A stretch of 9,425 nucleotides of DNA. It comes from Microcaldota archaeon. GTDB taxonomy: Archaea > Iainarchaeota > Iainarchaeia > JAADDC01. Positions 1 through 5,742 of the stretch are shown here, piece after piece. The stretch spans positions 1 through 9,425 of the forward strand of contig JALTCQ010000036.1 in the NCBI GenBank assembly GCA_027074515.1, read 5' to 3'. Below the pieces are notes generated by a model, which saw only the letters and a list, made by a program, of their open reading frames with translations, was not told where the DNA came from and did no database searches. Position 1 is the stretch's first letter, and each line of letters begins with the position of its first letter. The translations under genes were made by a program, and so were the position numbers.

Positions 1-522
1 GAATAGCACCGTGGGCTTGTTCTCGCCAAGGATGTTGAAGAAGGGATCTGCAAGAATCGGAGTGTTGTAGTAGATGCCCCAAAACGGGTCCTCCCCATCA
101 TAAGCAACGTAGAGGGACGGCATGCACGCGCAGACGTGCGGATCATCGCCTTTCTTTGGAAAAAGCTGCTGAATGCGCTCCTGCCATTCGTTCTCGGAGA
201 GGGCCACGCTGTCCATGCGCCGAGATGGCTGTATGGTTGCAAGAGCGTCCAGATACTTCACGCGCAGCTCGTCGTACTCGTCCGGCAGATCTGGGGCGTG
301 GACGGGAATGCCATCGGTGGACACGTTGCCGTTCTCGTCGAAGAAGTAGTCCGCAAGCCGTGAAATGGGGAACGGAGCAATGTCCTCCTTACCACCCAGC
401 GAGTAGTGTACAAGGAAGCGCGCCTCTGGAAAGATCCTTACAAGGACGTCCTTCGGCTCAGAAAGACATCTTGCAAAGGCTTCGTACCTCGCCAGGCGCG
501 CATCTTGGAAGTCCACGCTCAC
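1..522 (-). CDS. Hypothetical protein, N-terminal 174 residues (partial)
   Basis: I do not recognise this protein. The minus-strand frame is open from GTG at 522-520 to the left edge, and the real gene continues beyond it. The predicted sequence starts V-S-V-D-F-Q-D-A and has balanced, soluble composition with many acidic and aromatic residues. A Cys-Ala-Cys sits near residue 140, and there is no signal peptide, membrane segment or motif of a known family. The start was chosen because a TATA box (543-551) is centred 25 bp upstream, so the transcript would begin on this GTG and be leaderless; no ribosome-binding site precedes it. A second GTG two codons in (516-514) is the alternative. It is transcribed away from the MoxR-VWA operon and shares its promoter region. 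The coding call rests on the long open frame, protein-like composition and promoter placement, not on homology. Confidence 0.6.
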   Translation of the reverse strand, partial: MSVDFQDARLARYEAFARCLSEPKDVLVRIFPEARFLVHYSLGGKEDIAPFPISRLADYFFDENGNVSTDGIPVHAPDLPDEYDELRVKYLDALATIQPSRRMDSVALSENEWQERIQQLFPKKGDDPHVCACMPSLYVAYDGEDPFWGIYYNTPILADPFFNILGENKPTVLF

Positions 523-542
523 GCTGAGAGAAGGGAACGCGG

Positions 543-551
543 ATTTATAAA
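543..551 (-). promoter_or_regulatory. TATA box of the leftward hypothetical gene
   Basis: The minus strand reads TTTATAAAT, close to the archaeal TATA consensus. Its centre is about 25 bp from the GTG at 522, the usual TATA-to-start distance in archaea, which implies leaderless transcription. No clear purine-rich BRE is visible upstream of it. Confidence 0.55.
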
Positions 552-582
552 TGTTGTAGTTTGAAAATCGATCTACGGATAA

Positions 583-634
583 TTCAGTGATAAACTTTTT
601 CAGTGCTCATCCTTATATTTTGAATTGCACTGAA
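583..634. repeat. Inverted repeat flanking the MoxR promoter (candidate operator)
   Basis: A perfect 8-bp inverted repeat, TTCAGTGC at 599-606 and GCACTGAA at 627-634, brackets the rightward TATA box at 613-620. A third copy of the core, TTCAGTG at 583-589, lies 16 bp upstream in direct orientation. The right arm ends about 6 bp before the first possible start. A repressor bound to the arms could block TBP/TFB or the transcription start. No regulator gene is adjacent, so the binding protein is unknown. The same 7-mer also turns up by chance inside cas5, so only the arrangement is suggestive, not the word itself. Confidence 0.4.
613..620 (+). promoter_or_regulatory. TATA box of the MoxR-VWA operon
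   Basis: TTATATTT is centred near 616, about 25 bp before 640-643, where transcription would start. This gives either a leaderless GTG at 640 or a leader of about 10 nt carrying GGTGAT ahead of ATG 652. It is the only clear promoter for the nine genes that follow, which are all overlapping or nearly so. Confidence 0.5.
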
Positions 635-651
635 TATATGTGGGTGATACC

Positions 652-1698
652 ATGGGGGACATAGCTACCATCACCGTGGGACAAATGGTGAACATACTTG
701 TAGATGCGTATGAAGACCGTAAAAAGCGGATCGTGGCAAAGATGTTTCTCGGCCCTCCGGGCGTGGGAAAGAGCATGGCGGTCAGAGAAGCGGCGCAGAA
801 GATAGCAGAAAGGAATGGGTGGGCATACAGCGAAGATAGAACGGGAGAAGATGTGTTTACGGTGATTGACGTACGTGCATCGCAGCTCGGAGAGGCAGAC
901 GTGCGAGGGGTCCCGTTTCCTGACTACGAGAGGGGGGCAACGAGGTGGCTCCTTCCAGAGTTCCTGCCCAGAGAAGGCCAAGGGATTCTCTTCCTGGACG
1001 AGGTGAACCTCGCACCGCCGCACGTGCAGTCCCAGCTATACCAGTTGATTCTTGATCGGAAAATCGGGTCATACAAGCTGCCAGAGGGATGGATGGTCGT
1101 GGCGGCGGGCAACAGGGAAGAAGACATGGCGTACGTGGAGGACATGGCCGCACCCCTGCGCAACAGGATGGCGATATACCACGTGGAGCCCGACGTGGAT
1201 TCCTGGGTGGCGTGGGCCGAGAAAAACGGTATTGACGAAAGGGTCATAGCGTTCGTGAAGGAAACGGGCAAGCTCTACGTGCCTGCCTTCAACGACAGGA
1301 ACTTCCCCAGCCCGCGCACGTGGGAGTTCGTCTCTCACCACATGGACATCTACGATTCGGGGGACTTGGACACGTGGATGGCAACGGTTTCCGGACTCGT
1401 GGGCGTTGCAGCGGCGCTAGAGTTCAAGACGTTCCTTGAATCCGGTAGCACGACTCTTGAGGAAATGCTGCGGAGATGGTCGCTCATGGGTCCAGACGAG
1501 AAGGCTGCAGCGGTGGAAAAGATCATATACCACGTGAAGCGGGATCCGGAAAAGTACAGGCTAGTGGCAGACGTGCTGGAAGAGGAGTACAACGTTTACG
1601 TGCTGAAAGTGCTTCTTAGAGAGGACGAGAGCGTGGTTGCCAAGCTAATACGCCGTGGATACGTTCCAGAAAACATACTGCACGTGGTAACGAGGTGA
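652..1698 (+). CDS. MoxR-family AAA+ ATPase
   Basis: MoxR-type AAA+ ATPase (COG0714, AAA_5-like) that would use ATP to remodel a partner, here probably with the VWA protein encoded next. From ATG 652 it is 348 aa. Walker A is GPPGVGKS at residues 34-41, and Walker B is ILFLDE, ending in D116 and E117. Sensor 1 is N154 in AAGN, and the arginine-finger segment PLRNR holds R170 and R172. A PSPRTW motif lies further on, followed by a helical C-terminal lid of about 120 residues. All catalytic residues are present. The start is ambiguous: ATG 652 has GGTGAT at 643-648, rather close, while in-frame GTG 640 fits leaderless initiation from the upstream TATA box and adds four residues. The stop codon overlaps the possible start region of the VWA gene, so the pair is translationally coupled. 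The family call is firm; the client is unknown. Confidence 0.93.
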   Translation: MGDIATITVGQMVNILVDAYEDRKKRIVAKMFLGPPGVGKSMAVREAAQKIAERNGWAYSEDRTGEDVFTVIDVRASQLGEADVRGVPFPDYERGATRWLLPEFLPREGQGILFLDEVNLAPPHVQSQLYQLILDRKIGSYKLPEGWMVVAAGNREEDMAYVEDMAAPLRNRMAIYHVEPDVDSWVAWAEKNGIDERVIAFVKETGKLYVPAFNDRNFPSPRTWEFVSHHMDIYDSGDLDTWMATVSGLVGVAAALEFKTFLESGSTTLEEMLRRWSLMGPDEKAAAVEKIIYHVKRDPEKYRLVADVLEEEYNVYVLKVLLREDESVVAKLIRRGYVPENILHVVTR

Positions 1699-1703
1699 AC
1701 ACG

Positions 1704-2966
1704 TTGGCACGCTGGCGGGACAGGATGGAACGGAGCAGCCACGCGTACGTGCTATCCGTGGACGCCATACGGAGCGTGGTTCAAAAAGAGGTATCTGAAA
1801 AGTTCCCCGCACTGCTTCCGATCCTCGCGCAAGCGAGAATACGACTCGGCAGCGGTGAAGGCGTGAGCATAGGCGTTCTGGAAGGCCTGCCGGAGATCGT
1901 GATAGGCACTGACACGTACCACGTTTACCGCGACGAGTCCACCGACAGGGCGGTGATTCTGGGGCCGCCAAGACTGCAGGAGTCCCTCATATCCAGAATA
2001 ATCGTTGCCCTGTTTCAAATGGCCCTGGGGCACGCGTGGAGAGGCGAAGGCGACACTGCGTTCCACCTGGCATCGGACACCCTCGTGTACGATATGGTGG
2101 ACAGCAGGGCAGCCATAGAGCTACAAAGACGCCTGATGATGTACGGAATCCCTCGAGACGTGGCGAGAACAGCAATAACGATGGCGAAAGAACGCCAGAG
2201 TGTGGAACACATTGCGGCGGTGGTTCGCCCCCACATAAAAACGCCAAGAATCAGGAAAGGAAGATCCAGTAGCAAAGATCGTGGGCAGCGCAGCGGGTTC
2301 CTAGTAAACTGGCCGAAGCAGAAACCGAAGAACTGGAGGCAACTGAAAAACCGGTTCGTGGAAGCGTACAACCACGCGCGAATGACCCTGAAAAGCTGGG
2401 GGTCCGAGCCAGGGAACAGCACGGAAAGGGTGAGCGCAAGTGATGGCAGGATCTCCTGGAAGCGCAAGCTGAAAAAGATATTCAGAAGAATCGCGCACGA
2501 CAACGTGACGTACGCCCGCCCGGACAAGAGATTACTGCACGCGGGCATTGTCCTCCCCGGCTACGTTGGAGGAAGGGCCAAGGTGGCCGCAATCTTGGAC
2601 ACCAGCGGCAGCATAGACTCGAAAGACCTGTCGCGATTCCTGGGGGAGGTGCAGCGCCTGGCAAGAACCTACGACGTGAGAGGCTGGCTGATTCAGGCAG
2701 ACGTGAGGGTGCAGAGCATTGAACCGATCCAGACTGCGAGGAAAAGGAAAACGTTCAACGTGTACGGACGGGGCGGGACGAGCTTCGTGGAAGCACTGGA
2801 AACCGCTGACAACCTGAAAGTGGACCACGTCATATACTTCACGGACTTGGAGGGAGAGTACCCACAAAGGGCCCCGAAAACGCCCGTTACATGGGTTAGC
2901 ACGACTGCGGGAGGCGCGCCCTTCGGAGAGGTGATAATTTATGATGCAGATGCGCAGAGGAGATGA
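1704..2966 (+). CDS. VWA-domain protein with degraded metallopeptidase-like N-terminus (COG3864 type)
   Basis: Partner of the preceding MoxR ATPase. From TTG 1704 it is 420 aa. The N-terminal 170 residues resemble the putative metallopeptidase domain of the COG3864/DUF2201 family. Where that family has HExxHxxLGH, this protein has VALFQMALGH (about residues 101-110), so both zinc histidines and the glutamate are gone; the downstream aspartate (D125) remains. A basic linker follows. The C-terminal VWA domain has a complete MIDAS: DTSGS (D299, S301, S303), T359 in GRGGTSF and D381 in YFTD. It ends in a PFGEVI segment typical of the family. Start choice: GAGGTGA at 1692-1698 lies 5 nt before TTG 1704, whereas GTG 1695, which overlaps the moxR stop codon, has no ribosome-binding site; GTG 1695 (423 aa) remains possible. 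It is likely a metal-binding adaptor that recruits the ATPase to a client. Confidence 0.9.
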   Translation: MARWRDRMERSSHAYVLSVDAIRSVVQKEVSEKFPALLPILAQARIRLGSGEGVSIGVLEGLPEIVIGTDTYHVYRDESTDRAVILGPPRLQESLISRIIVALFQMALGHAWRGEGDTAFHLASDTLVYDMVDSRAAIELQRRLMMYGIPRDVARTAITMAKERQSVEHIAAVVRPHIKTPRIRKGRSSSKDRGQRSGFLVNWPKQKPKNWRQLKNRFVEAYNHARMTLKSWGSEPGNSTERVSASDGRISWKRKLKKIFRRIAHDNVTYARPDKRLLHAGIVLPGYVGGRAKVAAILDTSGSIDSKDLSRFLGEVQRLARTYDVRGWLIQADVRVQSIEPIQTARKRKTFNVYGRGGTSFVEALETADNLKVDHVIYFTDLEGEYPQRAPKTPVTWVSTTAGGAPFGEVIIYDADAQRR

Positions 2967-3438
2967 ACTTCGAGCACGGCAGATTCGGGGGGACCTCCTT
3001 GAAAAGGCACACTCCACAACGGACAGGAGCATATTCGCGAGTACCACAACGATACTCGGGCTGTCCCTGCTTGAAAACGGACAAAACCCCGAAGAGTACG
3101 TGCTCGCATCAAAAGACGGCGACACGTGGGAATTCCGCCTGAAAAAGCCATACAACGTGAGACTAAGCATTGGAGCAGGGCTGAAAGCATGGGATTTCTT
3201 CACATTCGACTATACCCGGCTAAAAATAATCGGCGTCATTGAGAACGCCAGAATAAGCACGTTCCAGAACCCGTTTTCGGAATTCCTTGGCGGGTACCTC
3301 CAAGGAGACCACTACAAGATCCCCGATACGCGGATCAGCTCCATAGATCCGCTGGATCCCGTGCAGGCAATGGCAGCCGCGGCAATCCTATCAGATCCTG
3401 GCCTATTCGTCATAGCAAAGATGAGGGGGATCGTATGA
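2941..3438 (+). CDS. Hypothetical protein, third gene of the MoxR-VWA operon
   Basis: A 165-aa protein I cannot assign. It starts at ATG 2941 inside the last 26 bp of the VWA gene; GAGGTGAT at 2928-2935, 5 nt upstream, makes this start convincing. The first 30 residues are charged and probably helical. The middle looks mixed alpha/beta with alternating hydrophobic residues (for example WEFRLKKPYNVRLSI), and a small Ala-rich helix lies near the C-terminus. There is no signal peptide, membrane helix, cysteine motif or recognisable catalytic motif. Its stop codon overlaps the next start (ATGA). Third-position genes next to MoxR-VWA pairs are often the client or the specificity component, so this is the best candidate for that role here. 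That is inference from position only. Confidence 0.8.
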   Translation: MMQMRRGDELRARQIRGDLLEKAHSTTDRSIFASTTTILGLSLLENGQNPEEYVLASKDGDTWEFRLKKPYNVRLSIGAGLKAWDFFTFDYTRLKIIGVIENARISTFQNPFSEFLGGYLQGDHYKIPDTRISSIDPLDPVQAMAAAAILSDPGLFVIAKMRGIV

Positions 3439-3635
3439 ACGATGTGAACGATATGAATGGAGCAGAAATAATGAGCGCGGCGGTGAACAGGATGCAGGGG
3501 ATTTTCCCCGACGAAAAGGAAGAAACGCTCCGAGGGGTGTTCGGATACCTGATCAGCATGATAACGATGCGAGTGGCAATGGACAAAAACGATTGGGAAT
3601 TCGTAGAGGCTGTCATGATCATGACGTGCGCGTGA
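3435..3635 (+). CDS. Small helical hypothetical protein (66 aa)
   Basis: Unrecognised 66-aa protein. ATG 3435 overlaps the previous stop codon as ATGA, and a G-rich site (GAGGGGGAT, 3423-3431) lies just upstream. The protein is Met-rich and predicted mostly helical. Its C-terminal part, with Met-Arg at residues 45-46, Trp at 54 and an Ile-Met near the end, matches the spacing of a similar segment in the next protein, suggesting the two are diverged copies. There are no cysteines apart from one near the C-terminus and no membrane segment. It is part of the same run of coupled genes. Confidence 0.65.
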   Translation: MNDVNDMNGAEIMSAAVNRMQGIFPDEKEETLRGVFGYLISMITMRVAMDKNDWEFVEAVMIMTCA

Positions 3636-3645
3636 GGTGGTGGAG

Positions 3646-3918
3646 ATGAAAGATGGCCCAAAGGATGCGATGCTGGAGCTCATGGATGCCATAGATGAAA
3701 TAATAGGGCATGCGGACCGCATCTTGAAAAACCGTGGATCTGGCGGAAGAAACAGCAACGAAGACTGCTGCACGGATCTGAGGGATTGCAAGGACGTCCT
3801 TGATTACATCACAAAGACGATACGGGAAAGATACACGAGGAACGAGGTGATGCGAAGCTACGTGGAAGAGGAAAAATGGGATGCGTTCATCAGGGCAAGT
3901 ATCATAATGCGCATATAG
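3646..3918 (+). CDS. Small helical hypothetical protein (90 aa)
   Basis: Unrecognised 90-aa protein. An in-frame GTG at 3637 is also open, but GAGGTGG at 3634-3640 sits 5 nt before ATG 3646, so ATG 3646 is preferred. It has an N-terminal amphipathic helix (residues 6-28), then a Gly/Ser/Asn-rich linker (about 30-38), then a helix with C41, C42 and C48 and the segment DLRDCKDVLDYI. A charged C-terminal helix holds M69-R70 and W78 with the same nine-residue spacing as the 66-aa protein before it. The three cysteines could bind metal or form a disulfide, but no standard motif is seen. It begins 10 nt after the preceding stop codon and ends 9 nt before the next gene. Confidence 0.65.
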   Translation: MKDGPKDAMLELMDAIDEIIGHADRILKNRGSGGRNSNEDCCTDLRDCKDVLDYITKTIRERYTRNEVMRSYVEEEKWDAFIRASIIMRI

Positions 3919-3927
3919 GTGATGCCG

Positions 3928-4116
3928 ATGCAAATGGACGTGAAAAAGGTGATTGCATTGCTGGATGTGCTGGAGCAACGGGCGAGATCGACGATGAAGA
4001 CCGACAGGGCAAACGTGTCAGAGTTCGTGGATCACCTGCGCGCCGCGAAGGAGATCCTGGAGCAGGATCCGGAACGCGTGGATGAATACATTAGGCACCT
4101 GGGGGTGAGCGCGTGA
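3928..4116 (+). CDS. Small helical hypothetical protein (62 aa)
   Basis: Unrecognised 62-aa protein that is almost entirely helix-forming and looks like a two-helix hairpin. Possible starts are GTG 3919, ATG 3922, ATG 3928 and ATG 3934. GGTGAT at 3918-3923, 4 nt before ATG 3928, favours 3928. Its second helix contains LRAAKEILEQ, which resembles LRDCKDVLDY in the preceding protein and LERLKDVLQE in the 68-aa protein at the end of the operon. There is no cysteine, membrane segment or enzymatic motif. Its stop codon overlaps the GTG start of the next gene. Size and make-up fit a small binding or regulatory subunit. Confidence 0.62.
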   Translation: MQMDVKKVIALLDVLEQRARSTMKTDRANVSEFVDHLRAAKEILEQDPERVDEYIRHLGVSA

Positions 4117-4619
4117 AGTTTGAAACGTGGTGGAGCAAGGTGCTTACAGAGGCAAACGCGCGAAAGAGCGCCCACGGAGGGCCGTTGACGAAGCTCCTGT
4201 CAGAACTGGCACGGGCAACGCTGAGAGGGGATAAAGAAGTGGTTGAAGCCTTTGAACTGCACGTGGATCGGTCGCCGTGGACCCTGGAACTGAAAGACTC
4301 CCTGACGGGCGCCATGGAATGCAAGGGCGGGACGGGCACAATCCAGTACATAGAGTGCCACGAGAACTGGGTGATTCCCCGCCTCGTCGTCGAACTTGAG
4401 CCGGACGAATCCGCGCTGGCGATACACGCCATATACAACGGGGGCCCAGTGCCAGACCTGAGCAAGGTGAACCCACGATCGAAAAGAGTGCAGGATTGGA
4501 TCGTGTTCACGGCAATCGCAGCGTATCCGCGGTTCATGGAAGCCGTGAAGCGCTCATGGGGTGCCGACGAAATGCTCAGCGTGGCAGACAGCCGGAGCTC
4601 GGAGGGGAGCACGGAATGA
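4113..4619 (+). CDS. Hypothetical protein (168 aa)
   Basis: Unrecognised 168-aa protein. GTG 4113 overlaps the previous stop codon (GTGA) and is preceded by GGGGGTGA at 4101-4108, 4 nt away, so the start is well supported. The first 50 residues are helical and basic to mixed, and a beta-rich middle (about residues 55-125) includes GGTGTIQYIECHENW. A helix-rich tail contains the segment DWIVFTAIAAYPRFMEAV. Two cysteines are present but form no evident metal site. There is no signal peptide, and the hydrophobic stretch near residue 130-140 is too short and mixed for a confident membrane helix. It is coupled to the small membrane protein that follows by an ATGA overlap. A longer open frame on the opposite strand here is a codon-bias shadow. 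Confidence 0.75.
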   Translation: MKFETWWSKVLTEANARKSAHGGPLTKLLSELARATLRGDKEVVEAFELHVDRSPWTLELKDSLTGAMECKGGTGTIQYIECHENWVIPRLVVELEPDESALAIHAIYNGGPVPDLSKVNPRSKRVQDWIVFTAIAAYPRFMEAVKRSWGADEMLSVADSRSSEGSTE

Positions 4620-4762
4620 GCAAGACGATGAAAGGACTCTTGATCGCTCTTGGCGTGCTTGCCGCGGTCGAGGCGATCCTCATACTGGACGGACTCCACG
4701 GCGGACTGATACTGTCCACATTCCGCTCGTTAGCCAAATACTCGGTATTGGGAGGTGGTTGA
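4616..4762 (+). CDS. Small single-pass membrane protein (48 aa)
   Basis: A 48-aa protein starting at ATG 4616, which overlaps the previous stop codon as ATGA. GGAGGGG at 4601-4607, 8 nt upstream, supports this start over the longer in-frame opening from 4496, which would lie inside the preceding gene. After a short basic start (MSKTMKG), residues 8-25 (LLIALGVLAAVEAILIL) form one hydrophobic helix, interrupted only by a glutamate. A short tail ending in Gly-Gly-Gly follows, with a second mildly hydrophobic stretch. It is the only membrane protein in the operon and could tether the others to the membrane. The family is unknown and the function is inferred from topology only. Confidence 0.62.
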   Translation: MSKTMKGLLIALGVLAAVEAILILDGLHGGLILSTFRSLAKYSVLGGG

Positions 4763-4969
4763 ATGGACCCTGAAACGGAAAAGAAGGCTGAAGACTACCT
4801 GATACGGCTCAGAATTGCGCTGGAAGACTGGATACTTGAAGGTGAGAAGTATAAAGACAGCATATACGTCCCCCTCGTGCTGGAGCGCCTGAAGGACGTG
4901 CTCCAAGAGATTCCCGTGTGCAGACCGCCGAGGTACGGGGGAAAAGGGGAAAATGAAGCAGAGGAATGA
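4763..4969 (+). CDS. Small helical hypothetical protein (68 aa)
   Basis: Unrecognised 68-aa acidic protein. ATG 4763 directly follows the previous stop codon, with a strong GGAGGTGG at 4751-4758 and 4 nt spacing. Residues 4-28 and 36-50 look like two amphipathic helices, the second carrying LERLKDVLQEI, similar to segments in the 62- and 90-aa proteins of this operon. The last 17 residues are a Gly/Pro/charged, probably disordered tail. It is the last gene before the cas cassette. Its stop codon overlaps an in-frame ATG (4966) of the longer cas6 reading frame, but that ATG is probably not the real cas6 start. Confidence 0.62.
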   Translation: MDPETEKKAEDYLIRLRIALEDWILEGEKYKDSIYVPLVLERLKDVLQEIPVCRPPRYGGKGENEAEE

Positions 4970-4992
4970 TCGGAATGATACCATCATCCACA

Positions 4993-5000
4993 AATATAAA
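4993..5000 (+). promoter_or_regulatory. Candidate TATA box of the cas cassette
   Basis: AATATAAA is centred near 4997, about 26 bp before TTG 5023. That places the transcription start on the first codon that yields a typical Cas6 N-terminus (M-R-V-K-I). This suggests a leaderless cas mRNA started separately from the upstream operon. No strong BRE is visible, and the site lies in the only non-overlapping gap (4970-5022) of the plus-strand genes. Confidence 0.5.
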
Positions 5001-5022
5001 CTTCGAAAATCGTAGTAATACG

Positions 5023-5742
5023 TTGCGCGTCAAGATAGCGATCACGCCAGAGGAAAGCTTTGCGTGGTCGGAGATAAACCAGAATCTCCTCGTCGGGCTC
5101 GTCTGGAACGTTCTGCGCGGCACGGAGTACGAGATACTGCATGACCAGCGCGGCTTCAAGTTCTTCACGTTTTCAGAGATCTTCCCATTCGGAGATTTCC
5201 AAGAAGGTGTGACGAAGCACATCATCATCTCCTCGCCTGACAGGAAATTCGTGGAAACGGTTGCGGATCGTATCGGCAACGGGTTTTCCGCACGACTGGG
5301 CGCGCACCCGGTAGTTCTATCCGTCGAGAAAACATTCAGGCTAAAACCAAAACGTGTTTGGGAAACGGCTTCCCCCGTAGTGGTGCGCAAGGACGACAGG
5401 CAATACTGGAGAGAGGATAAGGATACATTGGGAGAGTTCGTTCAGAATATTACTGAAAACGCCGTGGCTAAGTACAGGGCATACTATGGAGAAGACTTTG
5501 AACTACCCACTCCGCTCTTCGAGGGCTACGAGTTTCTCAAGGGTGTTGTCCACTCATTCCGCAAGAGCAACGGCAACAAAGTAATGATTATTGGCAGCAA
5601 GTGGCGCTTCACGCTTCCGGCAGGGTGGACGGAGTTCCGAAGGTTCTACTGGTTTCTGATGGACTGCGGGATAGGCGAAAAGAATGCCATGGGCTACGGA
5701 TTCGTGAACCCGGTCAAAAGAGGTGGTGAGAGGGGTGATTGA
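5023..5742 (+). CDS. cas6: Cas6 CRISPR RNA endoribonuclease
   Basis: Cas6 cuts pre-crRNA inside each repeat to make crRNA guides for Cascade. From TTG 5023 it is 239 aa, the usual size, with two ferredoxin-like halves. The C-terminal glycine-rich loop GIGEKNAMGYGF (about residues 216-227) is diagnostic. H40 and K46, in HDQRGFK followed by FFTFS, match the catalytic His and Lys of Pyrococcus furiosus Cas6 (H46, K52) with identical spacing. The third catalytic position, Tyr31 there, is W28 here. The frame is open back to ATG 4966, which overlaps the previous stop codon, but the extra 19 residues are Asn/Ser-rich and unlike Cas6. No ribosome-binding site is properly spaced for that ATG, and the TATA box at 4993-5000 fits a leaderless TTG start. 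The 3' end overlaps cas8b by 8 bp. Confidence 0.92.
   Translation: MRVKIAITPEESFAWSEINQNLLVGLVWNVLRGTEYEILHDQRGFKFFTFSEIFPFGDFQEGVTKHIIISSPDRKFVETVADRIGNGFSARLGAHPVVLSVEKTFRLKPKRVWETASPVVVRKDDRQYWREDKDTLGEFVQNITENAVAKYRAYYGEDFELPTPLFEGYEFLKGVVHSFRKSNGNKVMIIGSKWRFTLPAGWTEFRRFYWFLMDCGIGEKNAMGYGFVNPVKRGGERGD

Noticed and set aside
560..570. GAAAATCG motif shared between the divergent promoter region and the cas6 promoter (5005-5012)
   Set aside because: Close matches also occur inside coding regions, and its position relative to the TATA boxes differs, so it is probably coincidence.
2532..3203. A 223-codon open frame on the minus strand across the VWA and 165-aa genes
   Set aside because: It lies opposite a clear VWA domain, spans a gene junction and has no promoter or ribosome-binding site.
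4091..4699. A 202-codon open frame on the minus strand opposite the 168-aa gene
   Set aside because: The plus-strand gene has a well-spaced ribosome-binding site and coupled overlaps on both sides; the minus frame has none and a Ser/Arg-rich composition typical of an antisense shadow.
4970..5022. Possible CRISPR repeat or leader next to the cas cassette
   Set aside because: No repeated unit is present here or anywhere in the window; any array must lie outside it.
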